Origin: Paragonimus skrjabini miyazakii
Taxonomy: Eukaryota > Platyhelminthes > Trematoda > Plagiorchiida > Troglotrematidae
Assembly (NCBI GenBank): GCA_014338405.1
Contig: JTDE01000181.1
Coordinates: 3,193 to 67,192 of the forward strand
Length of the DNA stretch: 64,000 nt
Direction of reading: 5' to 3'
Shown here: positions 44,849 through 56,420 of the stretch, piece by piece
How positions within the stretch are numbered: the stretch's first letter is position 1
How the letters are laid out: each line of letters opens with the position of its first letter
Notes under the pieces: generated by a model
The model's database searches: none
What the model saw: only the letters and a program-made list of their open reading frames with translations
Told to the model about the DNA's origin: nothing
Made by a program: the position numbers and the translations under genes

Positions 44849-47800
44849 GTGGTAAGTTTATACTTAGACAGTGACAAAGAATAAACAAATAACTTGTTAT
44901 GTTATAAAATGTTATTGAGTTGAGATCATTGTTCTGAAAGTACTATCGCGACGTTTGGTTGCAAAGGGAAATTGATCGTCGAAACCTGTGAAAAAAGAGT
45001 AACAGTCTTCACTAATGCTTTTCCAATATGTGCTGGCCGAGCTGAGTTTTAGTTTTGATCTCCCTAAGTTTCTGTTAACACCTAAACAAAGTTCAGCGAG
45101 CTGAACTTGTGGATTTGACTGTATAGATTAACAAAATTGATAAAGTGAAGTTGCTGTGTCAAGTTAATTCATTTCAAGTAAAACTGAACTTACATGTAAC
45201 CTAACATATGATTAGAGAAAATGCTGCTTAATTTTCATCTCTTTGACACTAGTGTAAATATATTGTGAACAAACTGATGGAGTGATGAAGTCACTGTTCG
45301 AAAGCTGATACGTACTGAGATGGAACTGATCCTAGAACCATTGAGTTACCGAAGCGAGGTATAACACTGTCAAAACCATGTGAACGTAGAGACTGGTTAA
45401 ATGCTCATACGGTAGACACTTTGTGGAGTGGTACTATGTGAAAGTTTTGCAACAAAAGTGAAATGTTTTGGGTTGTTTTGTTTCCTGCTTTTTATAAAAG
45501 AAAGTGTACGTTTTACTGTAAACATTAAATTCGACTTGCTGAACTCTGTAGTTATGTTTTATCATATACGATAAGAAGTATCTCATCAGAATGTTTTTAT
45601 AAAGAGTTTTTTGGAGACGTGTTCTGCCATTCGTTTCTCGAGCTTGTTTAAAAGACAATAACAGATCAATCGGGCGGCTCAGAGTTAAACTATCAGCTAA
45701 TCGATAAGCTGAATTTTGAATGACAAAACTGTTGATTTCAGCGCAAAAAATTCGTTGATCTGTGTCATTCTGGGACTTTCATGCGTCTAACTTTTTAAGT
45801 GAAGTTGACAATCAATTTTGTGCACCCTCAGAGATTAGTTTCCAGGTTTGTACGCATTCAACTTCAAAATAAACGAAGATTTAATGGAGTTATTAGCTTG
45901 ATTGGTAGACAAACATTAAACATTTTAAACCCAGAAAAAATCCATTAAAAAACTATTATTAGTTTCGAGTCAAAAGTATTGATAAGTTGGTTTTGTGGTT
46001 AGTTAAAAAAAACTAATCTGGATTTGTGCAGAAGTGAATCCAACCATGAATGACAGAAGAAGCGTAAGACTGAAGGCCTGTGTGTAAATATTCATGCCGA
46101 AATCTAGTGGAAGATGTAGAAAAAACATTTGCATTTGGAGGCAACAAGGTAACATGTGCAATCTGCTGTAATATGCTTGATACCGACTAAGAGTTCATAG
46201 CATCAAAGGAATGTTTAAACGGTTGGTAATTTCGTTTATGGTAACACATTACTTCTCTTACAGGAACTCGAGCTGACGAAACTTCTGAGTCAGAACTGAA
46301 ACGTTACCGGTATATCGAATTATTGGTTATGTATATGTAGGCCTAAAATCATGAAGTATTAGTCGTTCTCTGGCATAATCCAAAACTAACGTACGCTTAA
46401 GAACCACGTACTCGAAAATTGTTAACTGGACTGTTTGGTTGGCGAAAGTTGAGGCGAGGTGAAGAATCAACAAAAATTATTTTGTTAATCGGTGTCACTG
46501 GATTACAGTCATTTCCAAACCCCTCATTTTAAGTTTTCCAGGCACTTTACAAACATTACAGTAAGTTGCTTACTTCGCACCGAAAACGTTTTTAAAACAG
46601 AAAGTTTACCTGTTTCCCAAGCGTTTGCATGTCACTCGCTTTGAACTTTAATAACATTGTTGCTGTCAGGCGCTTTTGGCTGCCTAGCTGAGAAAGCATT
46701 GAAGATCACATTAGTTCGACAGCGGCGTGTAAAGGACAGACATTTACCTGGGTTAGAAAGTTTGTCAGGTGCGTGTCACCGCACTAGATGTTTAATGCCT
46801 GCGGGAACAGATATTCGTAAGTTTACTCGCCTAATCAACTTACTTGGCTGGATGATAAAAAGTGCTGAAATTTAGACAATAAACTAAGCTGTTCTAAAAT
46901 TTGCAGCAAATTCAGTGACCAAGGGAAAATTCGTATATGAGAATGACACGAATATTTGTTCCAAATGGTAATTTTTTTACAGCAAACAGGCAAATTCGGA
47001 GGCCCTTTCTATGCGTTCCTCGACAGTTTCATACCGGACGGGTTCCGGAAGTTATGCAAGCCATTAAGGGATTTTGCATTAATGTCATCTTTAGATAAAC
47101 AAGAGAAATCGAGGCAAAAATGAAAGTTTATAATTGATAGAATTCCACGTGATTGTGGAGCCCGGGTTCTTGTAAACACTAGAGGGATAACAGCAGATCC
47201 ATTAATAATTTTACTTGGAAATAACACACGAAGCAGTTTACTTGAACTTCGCTCAATTTCTATCGGGTCATCCACGTTTTACTCTTTTCGAGTCTTAGGC
47301 TATCGATCAACAAAAATAGTGTCTTTTAGTATAATTTTGTCTTTCAGACTTACTTCAACTCCTCATACCTAGCTGCTAAATAACTTGAAATATTAGCTCT
47401 TTTTCGTTGATCTGTGGGCATTGGTGGGCTGAGTTGTAAGGCATTACCATACCCAGTCGTAACAACTATTTTTTAGTGATATAAAACGAAATTTTACCCA
47501 CTCTATTCTTTGTGTGATGCTGTCCGTAAGTTACAGAATTGTTCATAATTATGTCAAGCCTCAATAGAACAGAATATTCCAAACTTGAATCAAACACTTT
47601 TCGCCAAAAATCAAATGTGTTCGGTTGATTACATGGTCTGTTTCCAATCATTATGACAGATTGCCACGGAGATGCTGGAATAATGACCTTTCTGTGTGAA
47701 ACCTGCTACAGTTCTTTTATCAGCTCTCGAAAGAATAAGTAGATTCGTCCAAAGAATAGTGGTGTGCTTGGTAGAAGTCGATTTTTCCTCCTTTTATTGA

Positions 47801-48340
47801 AGAAAACGGACAATCTTGTCCCCAAGAATGGTGCGACTTTGCCCGTTAATCGTTCCCAAGTCAATTCAAAAGGCGGGTATAAAAAAAAACTTTGTTCCCC
47901 TCAGAAACGTACTCGACAAGGAGAGAATTGCAAGGTATTCATGAGGTCACAGCGACCTAGAAACTTTCCCGAATCAGAGGACTGAGAGACAGTTACGAAA
48001 ATTAGTGTTTTAGGTCGCTAGGCTACAAATAACTACAGCGGAATAAAGGTAGAACGAGTGAAAAGGACAGCTCTGGGAAAATTTTGTTCATTTTGGTTGG
48101 GCAAAATCGTTTTCTTCTAAAAGAAGACGGTTTTGTATAGAAAAATTAGGGTTCCCTAACAAATTCTAGGAGTGGTCTTTTAGCTGCCTCTGTCGCAAAT
48201 ACCGGTTAGATCACACACACGTCCTGGAAGCTTAGTTCTTTTGTGCAGATTTCTGTATTGATCTCGAGACGACTCACAATGATCTGCAATTTTCAAAATC
48301 GGGTAATCCACTTAATTTTCAGCAAAACACGGTCCCAAAC
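44849..48340. other. Unannotated stretch with weak exon candidates
   Basis: 46670-46767 (+) is framed by an acceptor-like TTGCTGTCAG and a donor-like CAG/GTGCGT, with open frame AFGCLAEKALKITLVRQRR. 47009-47275 (-) is an 88-codon open frame starting DDPIEIERSSSKLLRVLFPS. Neither matches a family I know. The rest shows nothing. Confidence 0.25.
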
Positions 48341-48418
48341 CTCATGGAAATATTTCAGGTTAAACATCATCCACATCACATTCCCGTAGACTTTCCAGTA
48401 AAACCCTGTCAAAAAGAA

Positions 48419-48463
48419 GCAACAGACTCGAGTTTCGTTCTCATTAGAACTCGTCAGTAGTGC
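48419..48463 (-). ncRNA. Hammerhead ribozyme (minimal type I), intact core
   Basis: 5' to 3' on the minus strand: stem I strand GCACTA, core CTGACGA, stem II GTTC/GAAC closed by loop TAATGA, core GAAA, a two-pair stem III (AC/GT) with loop TCGA, cleavage triplet GTC, then TGTTGC as the other stem I strand (4 of 6 positions pair, counting one G-T wobble). All invariant core positions are present. Cleavage is predicted between 48425 and 48424. The very short stem III is typical of retrozyme and Penelope hammerheads, which work best as dimers or co-transcriptionally. Confidence 0.9.
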
Positions 48464-48481
48464 ATATCCTTGCCAATGCCG

Positions 48482-48535
48482 GGACTAGAACTCCGGCCAC
48501 GCTTTCATGAGACAACCGTGTTTACCAATGCGCCA
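48482..48535 (-). promoter_or_regulatory. Internal Pol III promoter (A and B boxes) of the short repeat
   Basis: A box TGGCGCATTGG (48525-48535) and B box GTTCTAGTCC (48482-48491) on the minus strand, with the spacing of a tRNA gene. About 20 nt further on the ribozyme begins, so a Pol III transcript from here would contain it. Confidence 0.75.
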
Positions 48536-48727
48536 TTGACCTCACATTGAGCATGATCGAATTATCATATGCAAACGCTCAACCACTTTCGCTTGTGAGT
48601 AATGATAAGGTTACCTGATAGTCTGTAGAGGGGAGACATTAACTGTCCTGGTAACACCAATCGATGACTCCTCGACTAGGACTTTTTAGACAGGTCAAAA
48701 TTTCCCGTCTCAATAAATCTGCTCGGT

Positions 48728-48840
48728 GAAACTCGAGTCTAGTGCTTCTCTTTGAAGGGGGCGACTAAAAAGTCTATGGGCATGCGAAAGCTGCCATCAA
48801 TTGTGGGTGATGTTCAACTTGAAATAAACCAAATCCCTAA
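48728..48840 (+). repeat. Short-repeat body in opposite orientation
   Basis: Starts GAAACTCGAGTCTAGTGC, the 3' half of a hammerhead. TAGTGC here would pair perfectly with the GCACTA stem I strand of other copies, so this copy preserves the ancestral stem I. The body follows (AAAAAGTCTATGGGCATGCG) to GGTGATGTTCAAC. It faces the minus copy at 48360-48700. Confidence 0.8.
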
Positions 48841-51800
48841 CTACTCGTCAATAATCATGGAGTTAGTTGAATTTCCAGCAGACAAGCGCGTAACATATAT
48901 TTGTTTGCGTTTATTATTGTCACGCCGATGCATTTAACGAAAGCGGTGGGTCAATGAGACTAGTATGTGTGAATACATTTGGGCCATACACCCTTTGTAC
49001 ATAAATAACTACCGAGAAACGCCAACGGCCCAACTTCAAAACTTCAATTATTTTCTGATTATTAACTCGGTTTCGCACAGTTTGCCGTTTAATCACAACA
49101 ATAACGTCAAAGCTGAGAATAAGTATTTTGTGACTGTTTCAGATTGTAGTCTGTCTGTTGTTGGCTTTTGAATTAACCTGCATTAGCCCTGCATTTTTTC
49201 ATTTTTAGTGAGCTTAACGTATCTGATCTGTTAGTTCACGGATTTAGTGATTCATTCAGGTGACAAACTTGGGTGTCACTCCTTGGCCCTATTTGCTCAG
49301 TCCCCGCCAGGTGACAGCATGTATTAGTGTACCTTAAGTGTTTAAGCAAAATCCTATTCGAATTCCTCACAACAGTAAAATCAACACTTCTATTCGTTAT
49401 GTTTTAGGAGCAGATTATGCATAATAACCACAGTTGTAATCCGAAAAACTAGTCGGTCTGATGTTTCTGTAGTGTTAAAAGGAGTCTGGCAAGAAATGGT
49501 AAAAACAACACCTAGTTTTACTGTTCAAAACCTTTAAAAGTTGGTTTAAATCTTCAATTTCACTTTTCCTGTGTAAACTTTACTACCTTTTCTTTCGTAT
49601 TAATCCGGTTTCAGAATCAATCTGCAGGCTACACTAATCTATCGTTAGTGATTCGTTTGCTTATCTTGACAAAGTAAGTCAACGATCAAACAAATGGGAG
49701 TCACTATTTGGTGTAGGCAAGTTTCATTGGTTGGATCACCATGAGAAGATTCGGATTGGTCTAATGAATCATGCGTGATCGACCTGATTGTCAGCTGTGA
49801 AACAAATTAGTATAGGTGATATTTTTAGGCACTACTAATAAATATTTACAACTACTGAAAATAACTCAACGGTAACCTGTTTCAGACTCGGCACTTTTAT
49901 TACATAGAACAGCGTTAATGGCACTGTATTGACATCGTATACCAAAACACGAACGTAACTGAAAGAATACTCAGTAGAGCAATAATATGAATTCATCTTA
50001 ATTGACAAAAGAACAGATCGAAATGAATCGAGGGGTAACGATAACAACTTTCGAATCAGCACCAATTGTGATGATCTCGATAAAATAGAACCCAAGGTGT
50101 TCACCAGTCTGGTTAAAAATGGATAGTTCTGGGAGTAAACGAAGGTAACACGCGGAAGAAATTAAATGAAATCTAACTGAAGCCGGGGTAACTCCACACA
50201 TTAGTTCCACCTCTTTTTTAGACAACCAGCAGACAGAAAACTAACACACATTCACTACAACTTTGCAAAACATGAAAACTACAACGTTCTACATCATATA
50301 ACCAGTTGATCACTCATTCGTGCATGAATTCCAACTCCCCAACCACTAAATCGTTCTCTCTGTTTGTTTGTCTATGCATACAAGCATGTGTGCACAACTC
50401 GGAAGTGGTTTGTCGCCACCCTGTGAATTGAAACCCGGGTTTAGTACTCCTATCCGAAAATGTGGTATGTGAATGTCTGCTTGCTAAGTTCCCACCCATG
50501 TATACTTAAGCGTTTAAGTGTTTACTGCGTAGACTGAAGTAAACTGATGATAAGAATAAGCACTCCAGTTGAATTGGTAAGTGATGTTCAATTTATGTTT
50601 CATTCTTATTCCTCCTCAGCTGATATCCAATGGTAGTTTACTGCCAAAAATATTTTTCTTGTCACCCTTCTAACAGGAAGAACAGTTCAGGCCACTTACA
50701 TATTTTTTCAGGTCTTTCTCTGCAACTCTTCTCTCGCCTGAATACACACATATGTTTGCGCTACTTTTGTATACACTGATGGAGTTCATCTAAACTAAGA
50801 ACGTGATGGACAAGCTCATTTAGTATGCCATCTACAGGTCCAATATAACAATTTAGATATAAACATATAGTTGTCAAGCCAGGACTGCGTACTCCTGAAA
50901 CCGTGTGCAAAGTACTCCGATACTGTATTGTCACATCATTTGTTTCAACGATAGAAGGTAGTGGCAACTTAAGCGGTTGAACAGCTGACCTCCACAGTAG
51001 CTAAAATGTATAATTTCACATTCTTAGTGTGAACACACGTGATGCGGCACATTGTCTTGTGTGACATCCCTGTTGGCTGTGACTATGGTAGGCCAGATAA
51101 GCCAAAATTGAGTTGAGGACCTTCCTTTGTTGCCCAGGCATTAACTATGCGGGATGATGTTCGCATATCCTCTTGGACAGGTATTTTGTTGTAAAAATCA
51201 GTGTAAACTAAGCATGAAGAGTAGTGTGAAGGGTGAGTTGGCACTATCGGGTACTGTGATTTTCAGCCAAAGCTGTTCGATAAGCGACAGTCATACATTT
51301 ACAGCGTGAAAAGTTACACTCAGGAAAGTATAGAGCCGTTTATTCAGCAGCGTACTTGGGATTTCATCGCTGTGCGAGAAGTTTGCATAAAATAGTTTAC
51401 GTTCGAATTAAAGCCCATGGACTCGTATGTTATGAACATACTAAGGTACCCTTCAGCACGAAACGTTTCACGTAAAACCTTGAGCCCTCTGGCCATCAAG
51501 TAGTCGGTACGAATCTCACTGAACCATTTCCCTACACGTTGCACCGTGTTCTCTTTCCCCCTGAATGGTACAAAATTGTGAAAGTGTGTACACTTACTAC
51601 TCTACGTTTGCTCCTTCTGCAAATTTGTTGACAGATCCCTCTGTACAGTTCAGTTAAGCATAAAAACTGGACGTTCGATCAGTTCCTTTATAGTTGTGAA
51701 CCCTATTTTTTTGCTGATAAGTTCACTAGTGATCGATTGTTCCATACGTGTTGAATACTGGCATGTCGAACAGTCCATAACTATTTGAAGTGGTCAGATT

Positions 51801-52835
51801 ATCGACCACTGGAACTAACCGTTCACGTGTTGCTTGTTCACATAGTACGCACTGCCTTAAGCTGAACTGACTGCCATGTAATTATTTAAATCGTTGCTGC
51901 AGTAAACCGTCCTATTATTCTGCTATCATTCTGTTTGGACTAGGACCACAATACGTCTACTACATTACCTAACTGTAGTAGGGAAACAGCACCACTGATG
52001 GCATCTGCTACACAGAAGATGAGATAAACATATCGTCTTTATATAATACATTGTTTGATCAGTCCCGCCAGCTCCATCTTTTCCGTCAACTTTTTAAGTA
52101 TATGAGTCAGCACGGGGCCTGTTGACAAATCATTTCAACCTCTACCAGATGGAAACATCTGTTGTCAAAATGATGAGATAACGGGAAGACAAATTAAGTT
52201 TTGCTCGTGCTGGTTTCTAATAGTCAGTTTAAGGTTATGTGTAGGTGGAAATTTATGTTTTATTTAGTGCAGTGAAATTGGTCCGTAATCTGATGGTTAC
52301 TGAGAAGTGTCAGCAAATTACGCAAAGTTCATCTTAAAGTTCCATATCATGCATTTTATAGTATGTAGCTAAGCGTGGCGAATTTTGCGCCAGTTACATT
52401 TAACTCTGTTCTCAATGTCAATAGGAGTTTGTTTATGCTCAAGCGTAGGATCTGAATCCGGGTTTTGGGAAAGCAGGACATGTTGAAAAATCGTCTTTCG
52501 CCATGCTTAATCCTGACAGCTTGTAATTATATAAAAAGGGGATCAGTCACCCGGACGACGAGTTACTAAGTCTCTCTCGCTTTCACGCGTTGTGAAGTCA
52601 CTAGTTGTCAGTTAAATGCGTGGCATTTTTGGAGAAGCTGGACAATTTCATAGTTGGTTGCTTCGAAGTGGACGGCCTATTATAGTTTTGTAATATGTTC
52701 GGTAATGTTTTTAACTAAAGTTTTCTCCCAACCAGGACGAAAAAGGAACAAAAACAATAGATGCAGTTTGTTTGAGTTCGGGATGAAAGTATTCCTTTGA
52801 GGCCTGTACAGTGACAACAAAAAATTAAGAATCAG
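48841..52835. other. Unannotated stretch
   Basis: Minus-strand ORF 50761-50967 (LPLPSIVETNDVTIQYRSTL then a Leu-rich end) is protein-like but unrecognised. A B-box-like GGTTTCAATTC occurs on the minus strand near 50430. No gene assigned. Confidence 0.3.
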
Positions 52836-52839
52836 TAGT

Positions 52840-53310
52840 GAAGGTTTGGGGATTTATATTACTTCAAAATTTAACATTACCCACACTTGATCACAGCCTT
52901 TGTATTTAGATAAGCCTTTCGGCTACTCCACTACGAAAGGAAGCCTTAGATTCGAGTTGAGCTTTTATTGGAGCTCATCAGTAGTGCATATCCTTGTCCG
53001 GATCCAAGTTTACACTCTGACCCTCGTGCTTGTGAGACTGGCGTGTTAACCACTACGACAGCAACCTCACAATACGCATGACCAAATAATCAAATGCAAA
53101 CGCTCAACCACAACCTTGTATCAGTAGTGTCAAGAGAATGAACAGAATCACTCTGTTCTATCCAATCGATAACCCCGTGATCAGGACTTTTCACTTAGTT
53201 CGAAGTTATCGTCTTCACTGAATCAACTGAGCATGGTTTGAATCAGTACTGAGAGTTCGCGGATTTAGATTATTTCAAAACTGAACAAGACTCACACTTG
53301 ACCGCAGCAA
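52840..53310 (-). repeat. Short-repeat copy longer than one unit (diverged subfamily)
   Basis: On the reverse strand: body end (CAGTTTTGAAATAATC near 53265), tail (CGATTGG near 53165), link (GTTGAGCGTTTGCATTTGAT), tRNA-like head (A-box TGTCGTAGTGG, B-box AAACTTGGATCC), ribozyme remnant (52944-52986), body, and then the body end again (AAATTTTGAAGTAATA near 52860). The body end recurs about 415 bp away. The ribozyme has CTGATGAG but CAAC in place of GAAA, so it should be inactive. Confidence 0.82.
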
Positions 53311-53469
53311 TTTTGAAAAAATTAAGAGTTAGGAACAAGGACTGTTAAGGTTATTGCTAAAATAAACATCGCAACATCTCACTCGAGTCAAGTAACAAAA
53401 AATTTGATAGTTGTGGTTTGTGCATTATTCACCCGACAGCAACTATGCTTTTAATAAAAAAGTTCCTTT

Positions 53470-53900
53470 TAATCCCTTTTGAAAACGTGCACCATTGTCC
53501 AACTTCGCTCAAGTTAGTGGTCATTGATAGTAAATAACCATTTCACAATGGGTAGTTGACCTGCAGACAACGAAGTAACAATGTTGACCACTGTGTCATA
53601 TGACATCACGTTTGGCGCGATCGATTTATGGTATGAAAACGCTTCATCAGATCGGTTGCTGAATAATGCTACGGTTTTCTGAGTCCCTGGGGAGGGAATA
53701 CAATAACCGATCTGTTAACTTCAATCGGTAACCAAGTGATCAGGAATAATCAATAAAGTTGGATCTACAAAAAATAATAAAATTGCTGGGTAACCTGTTG
53801 ATTTCAACAACGGAAACCGGTTCTTCCAATTCTTTCCGAAAGGGTCAACTGAAAAGCCAATGTGAATGCACAGATTGCGGTTAACTGTTCATGTTTGTCA
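53470..53900. repeat. Degenerate short-repeat pair: minus head/tail then plus body
   Basis: 53470-53760 holds decayed ribozyme and head sequence on the minus strand (CAACTTCGCTCAAGTTAGTG, then CAATCGGTAACCAAGTGATC in the tail). 53837-53893 is a plus-strand body (CTTTCCGAAAGGGTCAACTG, GCACAGATTGCGGTTAACTG). Confidence 0.55.
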
Positions 53901-54039
53901 ACCATTTCATTGCTAAACACTGGCCCATTATCGGGTCCGAGCTCACGGAATTCTTAACTATATGAATGGAACACTTTCTTTAATTAATCGTAGCTGCCAC
54001 ATTCTCCAAGACATTCCAGTAAACCCCCGTCGAAAAGAA

Positions 54040-54084
54040 GCAATGGACTCGAGTTTCGTTCTCATTAGAACTCGTCAGTAGTGC
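54040..54084 (-). ncRNA. Hammerhead ribozyme (minimal type I), intact core
   Basis: Same core as the 48.4 kb copy: CTGACGA, GTTC/GAAC stem II with loop TAATGA, GAAA, stem III AC/GT with loop TCGA, GTC. Stem I is GCACTA against CATTGC: four pairs, with mismatches at the core-proximal pair and at the third position. Cleavage predicted between 54046 and 54045. Confidence 0.88.
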
Positions 54085-54102
54085 ATATCCTTGCCAATGC
54101 CG

Positions 54103-54156
54103 GGACTAGAACTCCGGCCACGCTTTCATGAGACAACCGTGTTTGCCAATGCGCCA
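54103..54156 (-). promoter_or_regulatory. Internal Pol III promoter (A and B boxes)
   Basis: A box TGGCGCATTGG (54146-54156) and B box GTTCTAGTCC (54103-54112), identical to the 48.5 kb copy. Confidence 0.75.
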
Positions 54157-54774
54157 TTGACCTCACATTGAGCATGATCGAATTATCATATGCAAACGCT
54201 CAACCACTTTCGCTTGTGAGTAATGATCAGGTTACCTGATAGTCTGTAGAGGGGATACATTAATTGTCCTGGTAACACCAATCGATGACCCCTCGACCAG
54301 GACTTCTCTCCAAGTTGAAATCACTGAAATCATTAACTTGTTGATCGGTTTTTGATTACTGATGATTAGGACTAGGACTACTGTTGACTAGGACTCCGGT
54401 CCTTTCAGGTGCAACTTTGTCAGGCAGGCAAAAGTGGGGCAGTCAGACGAAAAGCAGTTACATCCATAGGATTGTATGTCACACTACTGACCGCGTAGAA
54501 GTGCTTAGGTAATGATGCACGATCTTATGAGTGTACAGCAGAACTACTTTTATAGTTGCGGCACTTCTGTCTTCCGTATCAGAAGGAATGGAGCTAGAAA
54601 ATCAACCCTCAAACAAAGGGCACTCCGATTGCCCAACGGTTGACCGTGACGGCCGGTGTATTATCCAATACGGTCGAAAAACATCTGGTGTCTCGCATAA
54701 ACCCGATGTAGCTCCGAGTACAACCACTGTTTGCAGCAGTGTCCAGAATCAGACTGTTGTAACTTGGAATACGG

Positions 54775-54995
54775 CCTACGAGCGCGTAAATAAACAACGG
54801 AATAACGGTTAGTGGAACGGTAGATAACGGAACGATGTTCAACGGTTCTGAACAACGGACTATGCAAGATTAATACGGATCTTCTCGGTCAACCCAACCA
54901 CTTGAGGCCAACGAACGAACACAGAGAAAAGACTGGCCTACGGACAGAGCTACTTTATGTCACTCAATCCGAAGACAACCCGGTCACAAACTAGA
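54775..54995 (+). repeat. Dispersed repeat shared with 22.03-22.25 kb
   Basis: Blocks GCCTACGAGCGCGTAAA, GGAATAACGGT, GAACAACGGAC, CACTTGAGGC, AAAAGACTGGCC, CAGAGCTACTTTATG, GGTCACAAACT match the earlier copy in order. The short ORFs across it are incidental. Confidence 0.65.
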
Positions 54996-55322
54996 GAGCA
55001 TTTAAAGGGTTTGTGTCCAATCAGAAAACAAGGACAGAAGTGGACCAGAAAAAGATCCAGACAGTACAGTGATGTCCCAAGTAAAGTACGTGCGTGTGGG
55101 CCGGGCGCCCGAATTTTGTAAAAAGGTTGAGGACGCACGTGATGAGGGACGTGGCACATGACCGTGCTGACTATGAAGGTCAGTACAATCGGTTGTGAGT
55201 TAGGTTACTGCGACGTCAAATAAAACGATTTTTTCGGGGAATTTGGTTCGTCCCCGACACAGACATAACTGTGTTATTCACTCAGCCCTCGGGCTAGGCA
55301 AACCTCTCAATGCCAAGTGAGT

Positions 55323-55440
55323 CAGACTCTTGAATCATTGGCTCCGGGTAGGGTCCCCCAAGAAAACCCTGTATCCTGTTGTCTCGCAGGTCAGACTTTT
55401 GAGTCAGTGGCTCGGGGTGGGGTCCCTCAAATCAACCCCC
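55323..55440 (+). repeat. Two-unit tandem repeat, 68-bp period
   Basis: GTCAGACTCTTGAATCATTG then GGCTCCGGGTAGGGTCCC recurs 68 bp later as GTCAGACTTTTGAGTCAGTG then GGCTCGGGGTGGGGTCCC. Origin unknown; it lies upstream of the LINE. Confidence 0.8.
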
Positions 55441-55789
55441 TTCCGTAGCATAAACGACCGGGAAGTATCGGAAGTTATCGTACCCTTGACAGTGACATTA
55501 TTCATCCAACATAACTTCCTCTCACTATTTTGCCCCCGATGTGCTTTTGGGCGATACTTGTTTTCTGATGCCAAGACAGCTGGTAAACATTGGCGCCTTC
55601 AATGTTCACATTCTCTGACAAGTCGGTCAGCAAGCTGCTCTAGTAAGTATTCACCCAAGTCTGTAACCTGATGTGTGCTGTGTGTCGGAGACGCGGGTCT
55701 ACGATTCTAGCACCGTTATCCACTTGAGATCATCTCTAGATAACCGTCGATTCAATCGCTTCTCTCATGGTTTTTAGTGACGCCAAAGC

Positions 55790-56420
55790 TGAATCTCGAG
55801 GTCAAGCTGGAGTGACGAGCGCACTGAGTTCCGGAGTAGAGCAATGTTTGCTCGGTTGGATCCCAGTGAACAGTCGCTTGTGCGCCGTCAGACCCAATAT
55901 ATCAGTAAAAGTCTGTCGACGTAAATCAGAAAAGCGTTGCGCATTCACTGTATCGGCGTGCGCTGCAACAGACCGCTTTTCAGCTGCTACCAAAGATTCG
56001 TTCTATAACGCCCTCGTTGACCTTCTGAAGCAAACTCAATACTCAGATATCAGCTTGGTCGTCTTTTTCCGGACGAGAAGCGGCTAGGATGTATGTTTGG
56101 TATCTGGGCCCAACGCACTGACAACGGAGAAAGACTACTACAGTTAGCGCATCCTACGGTCTGTATATTTCGAGCACCACACTCCAACACATGAAGAAGC
56201 ACTGTGTTACATGGAGACCTCCATGTTCTTCTCAACCGTGGACACAATTGGTTCATATAGAAGTCAGTTACAGGTGGCGCCACTCTGTTGAGGACTGTCG
56301 TGCCTTTCGGAGCAACCACCTGGACTCGGACCATGCTGTTGTTCATGCCCATTTTTCGTTTTTTTTTTCATTTGCACAGAGGTCATACGCTGGTAAATGC
56401 AAGATACTTAGCTAGCATTC
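55790..56420 (+). pseudogene. LINE AP endonuclease domain, broken
   Basis: LLGWIPVNSRLCAVRPN, then FTVSACAATDRFSAATKDSF (the SAYAPTD-type block) and, after frame changes, TQLVHIEVSYRWRHSVEDCR and LDSDHAVVHAHF. SDHxxV is the C-terminal catalytic motif of AP-type endonucleases and is intact. The N-terminal start with the Asn and Glu motifs is missing. Confidence 0.78.

Larger units (their letters stand above)
48360..48700 (-). repeat. Hammerhead/tRNA-type short repeat, near-complete copy
   Basis: On the reverse strand, in order: tail (GTGTTACCAGGACAGTTAAT, ATCATTACTCACAAGCG), link (GCATATGATAATTCG), tRNA-like head with A and B boxes, hammerhead, then body (TTACTGGAAAGTCTACGGG) ending near 48360. 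Structure and self-cleaving RNA are known for the schistosome Sm-alpha repeat; homology to that family is inferred from architecture, not from a search. The unit has no coding capacity and would depend on another element for reverse transcription. Confidence 0.85.
54010..54365 (-). repeat. Hammerhead/tRNA-type short repeat, near-complete copy
   Basis: Very similar to 48360-48700 over head, ribozyme and tail. On the reverse strand it starts CATCAGTAATCAAAAACCG, runs through the tail (ATTTCAACTTGGAGAGAAGT), head (54103-54156) and ribozyme (54040-54084), and ends shortly into the body. The order tail-head-ribozyme-body is the permutation opposite to the copy at 1-275. Confidence 0.87.

Noticed and set aside
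50415..50500. tRNA-like segment on the minus strand (GGTTTCAATTC)
   Set aside because: B-box-like only; no convincing A box or cloverleaf stems.
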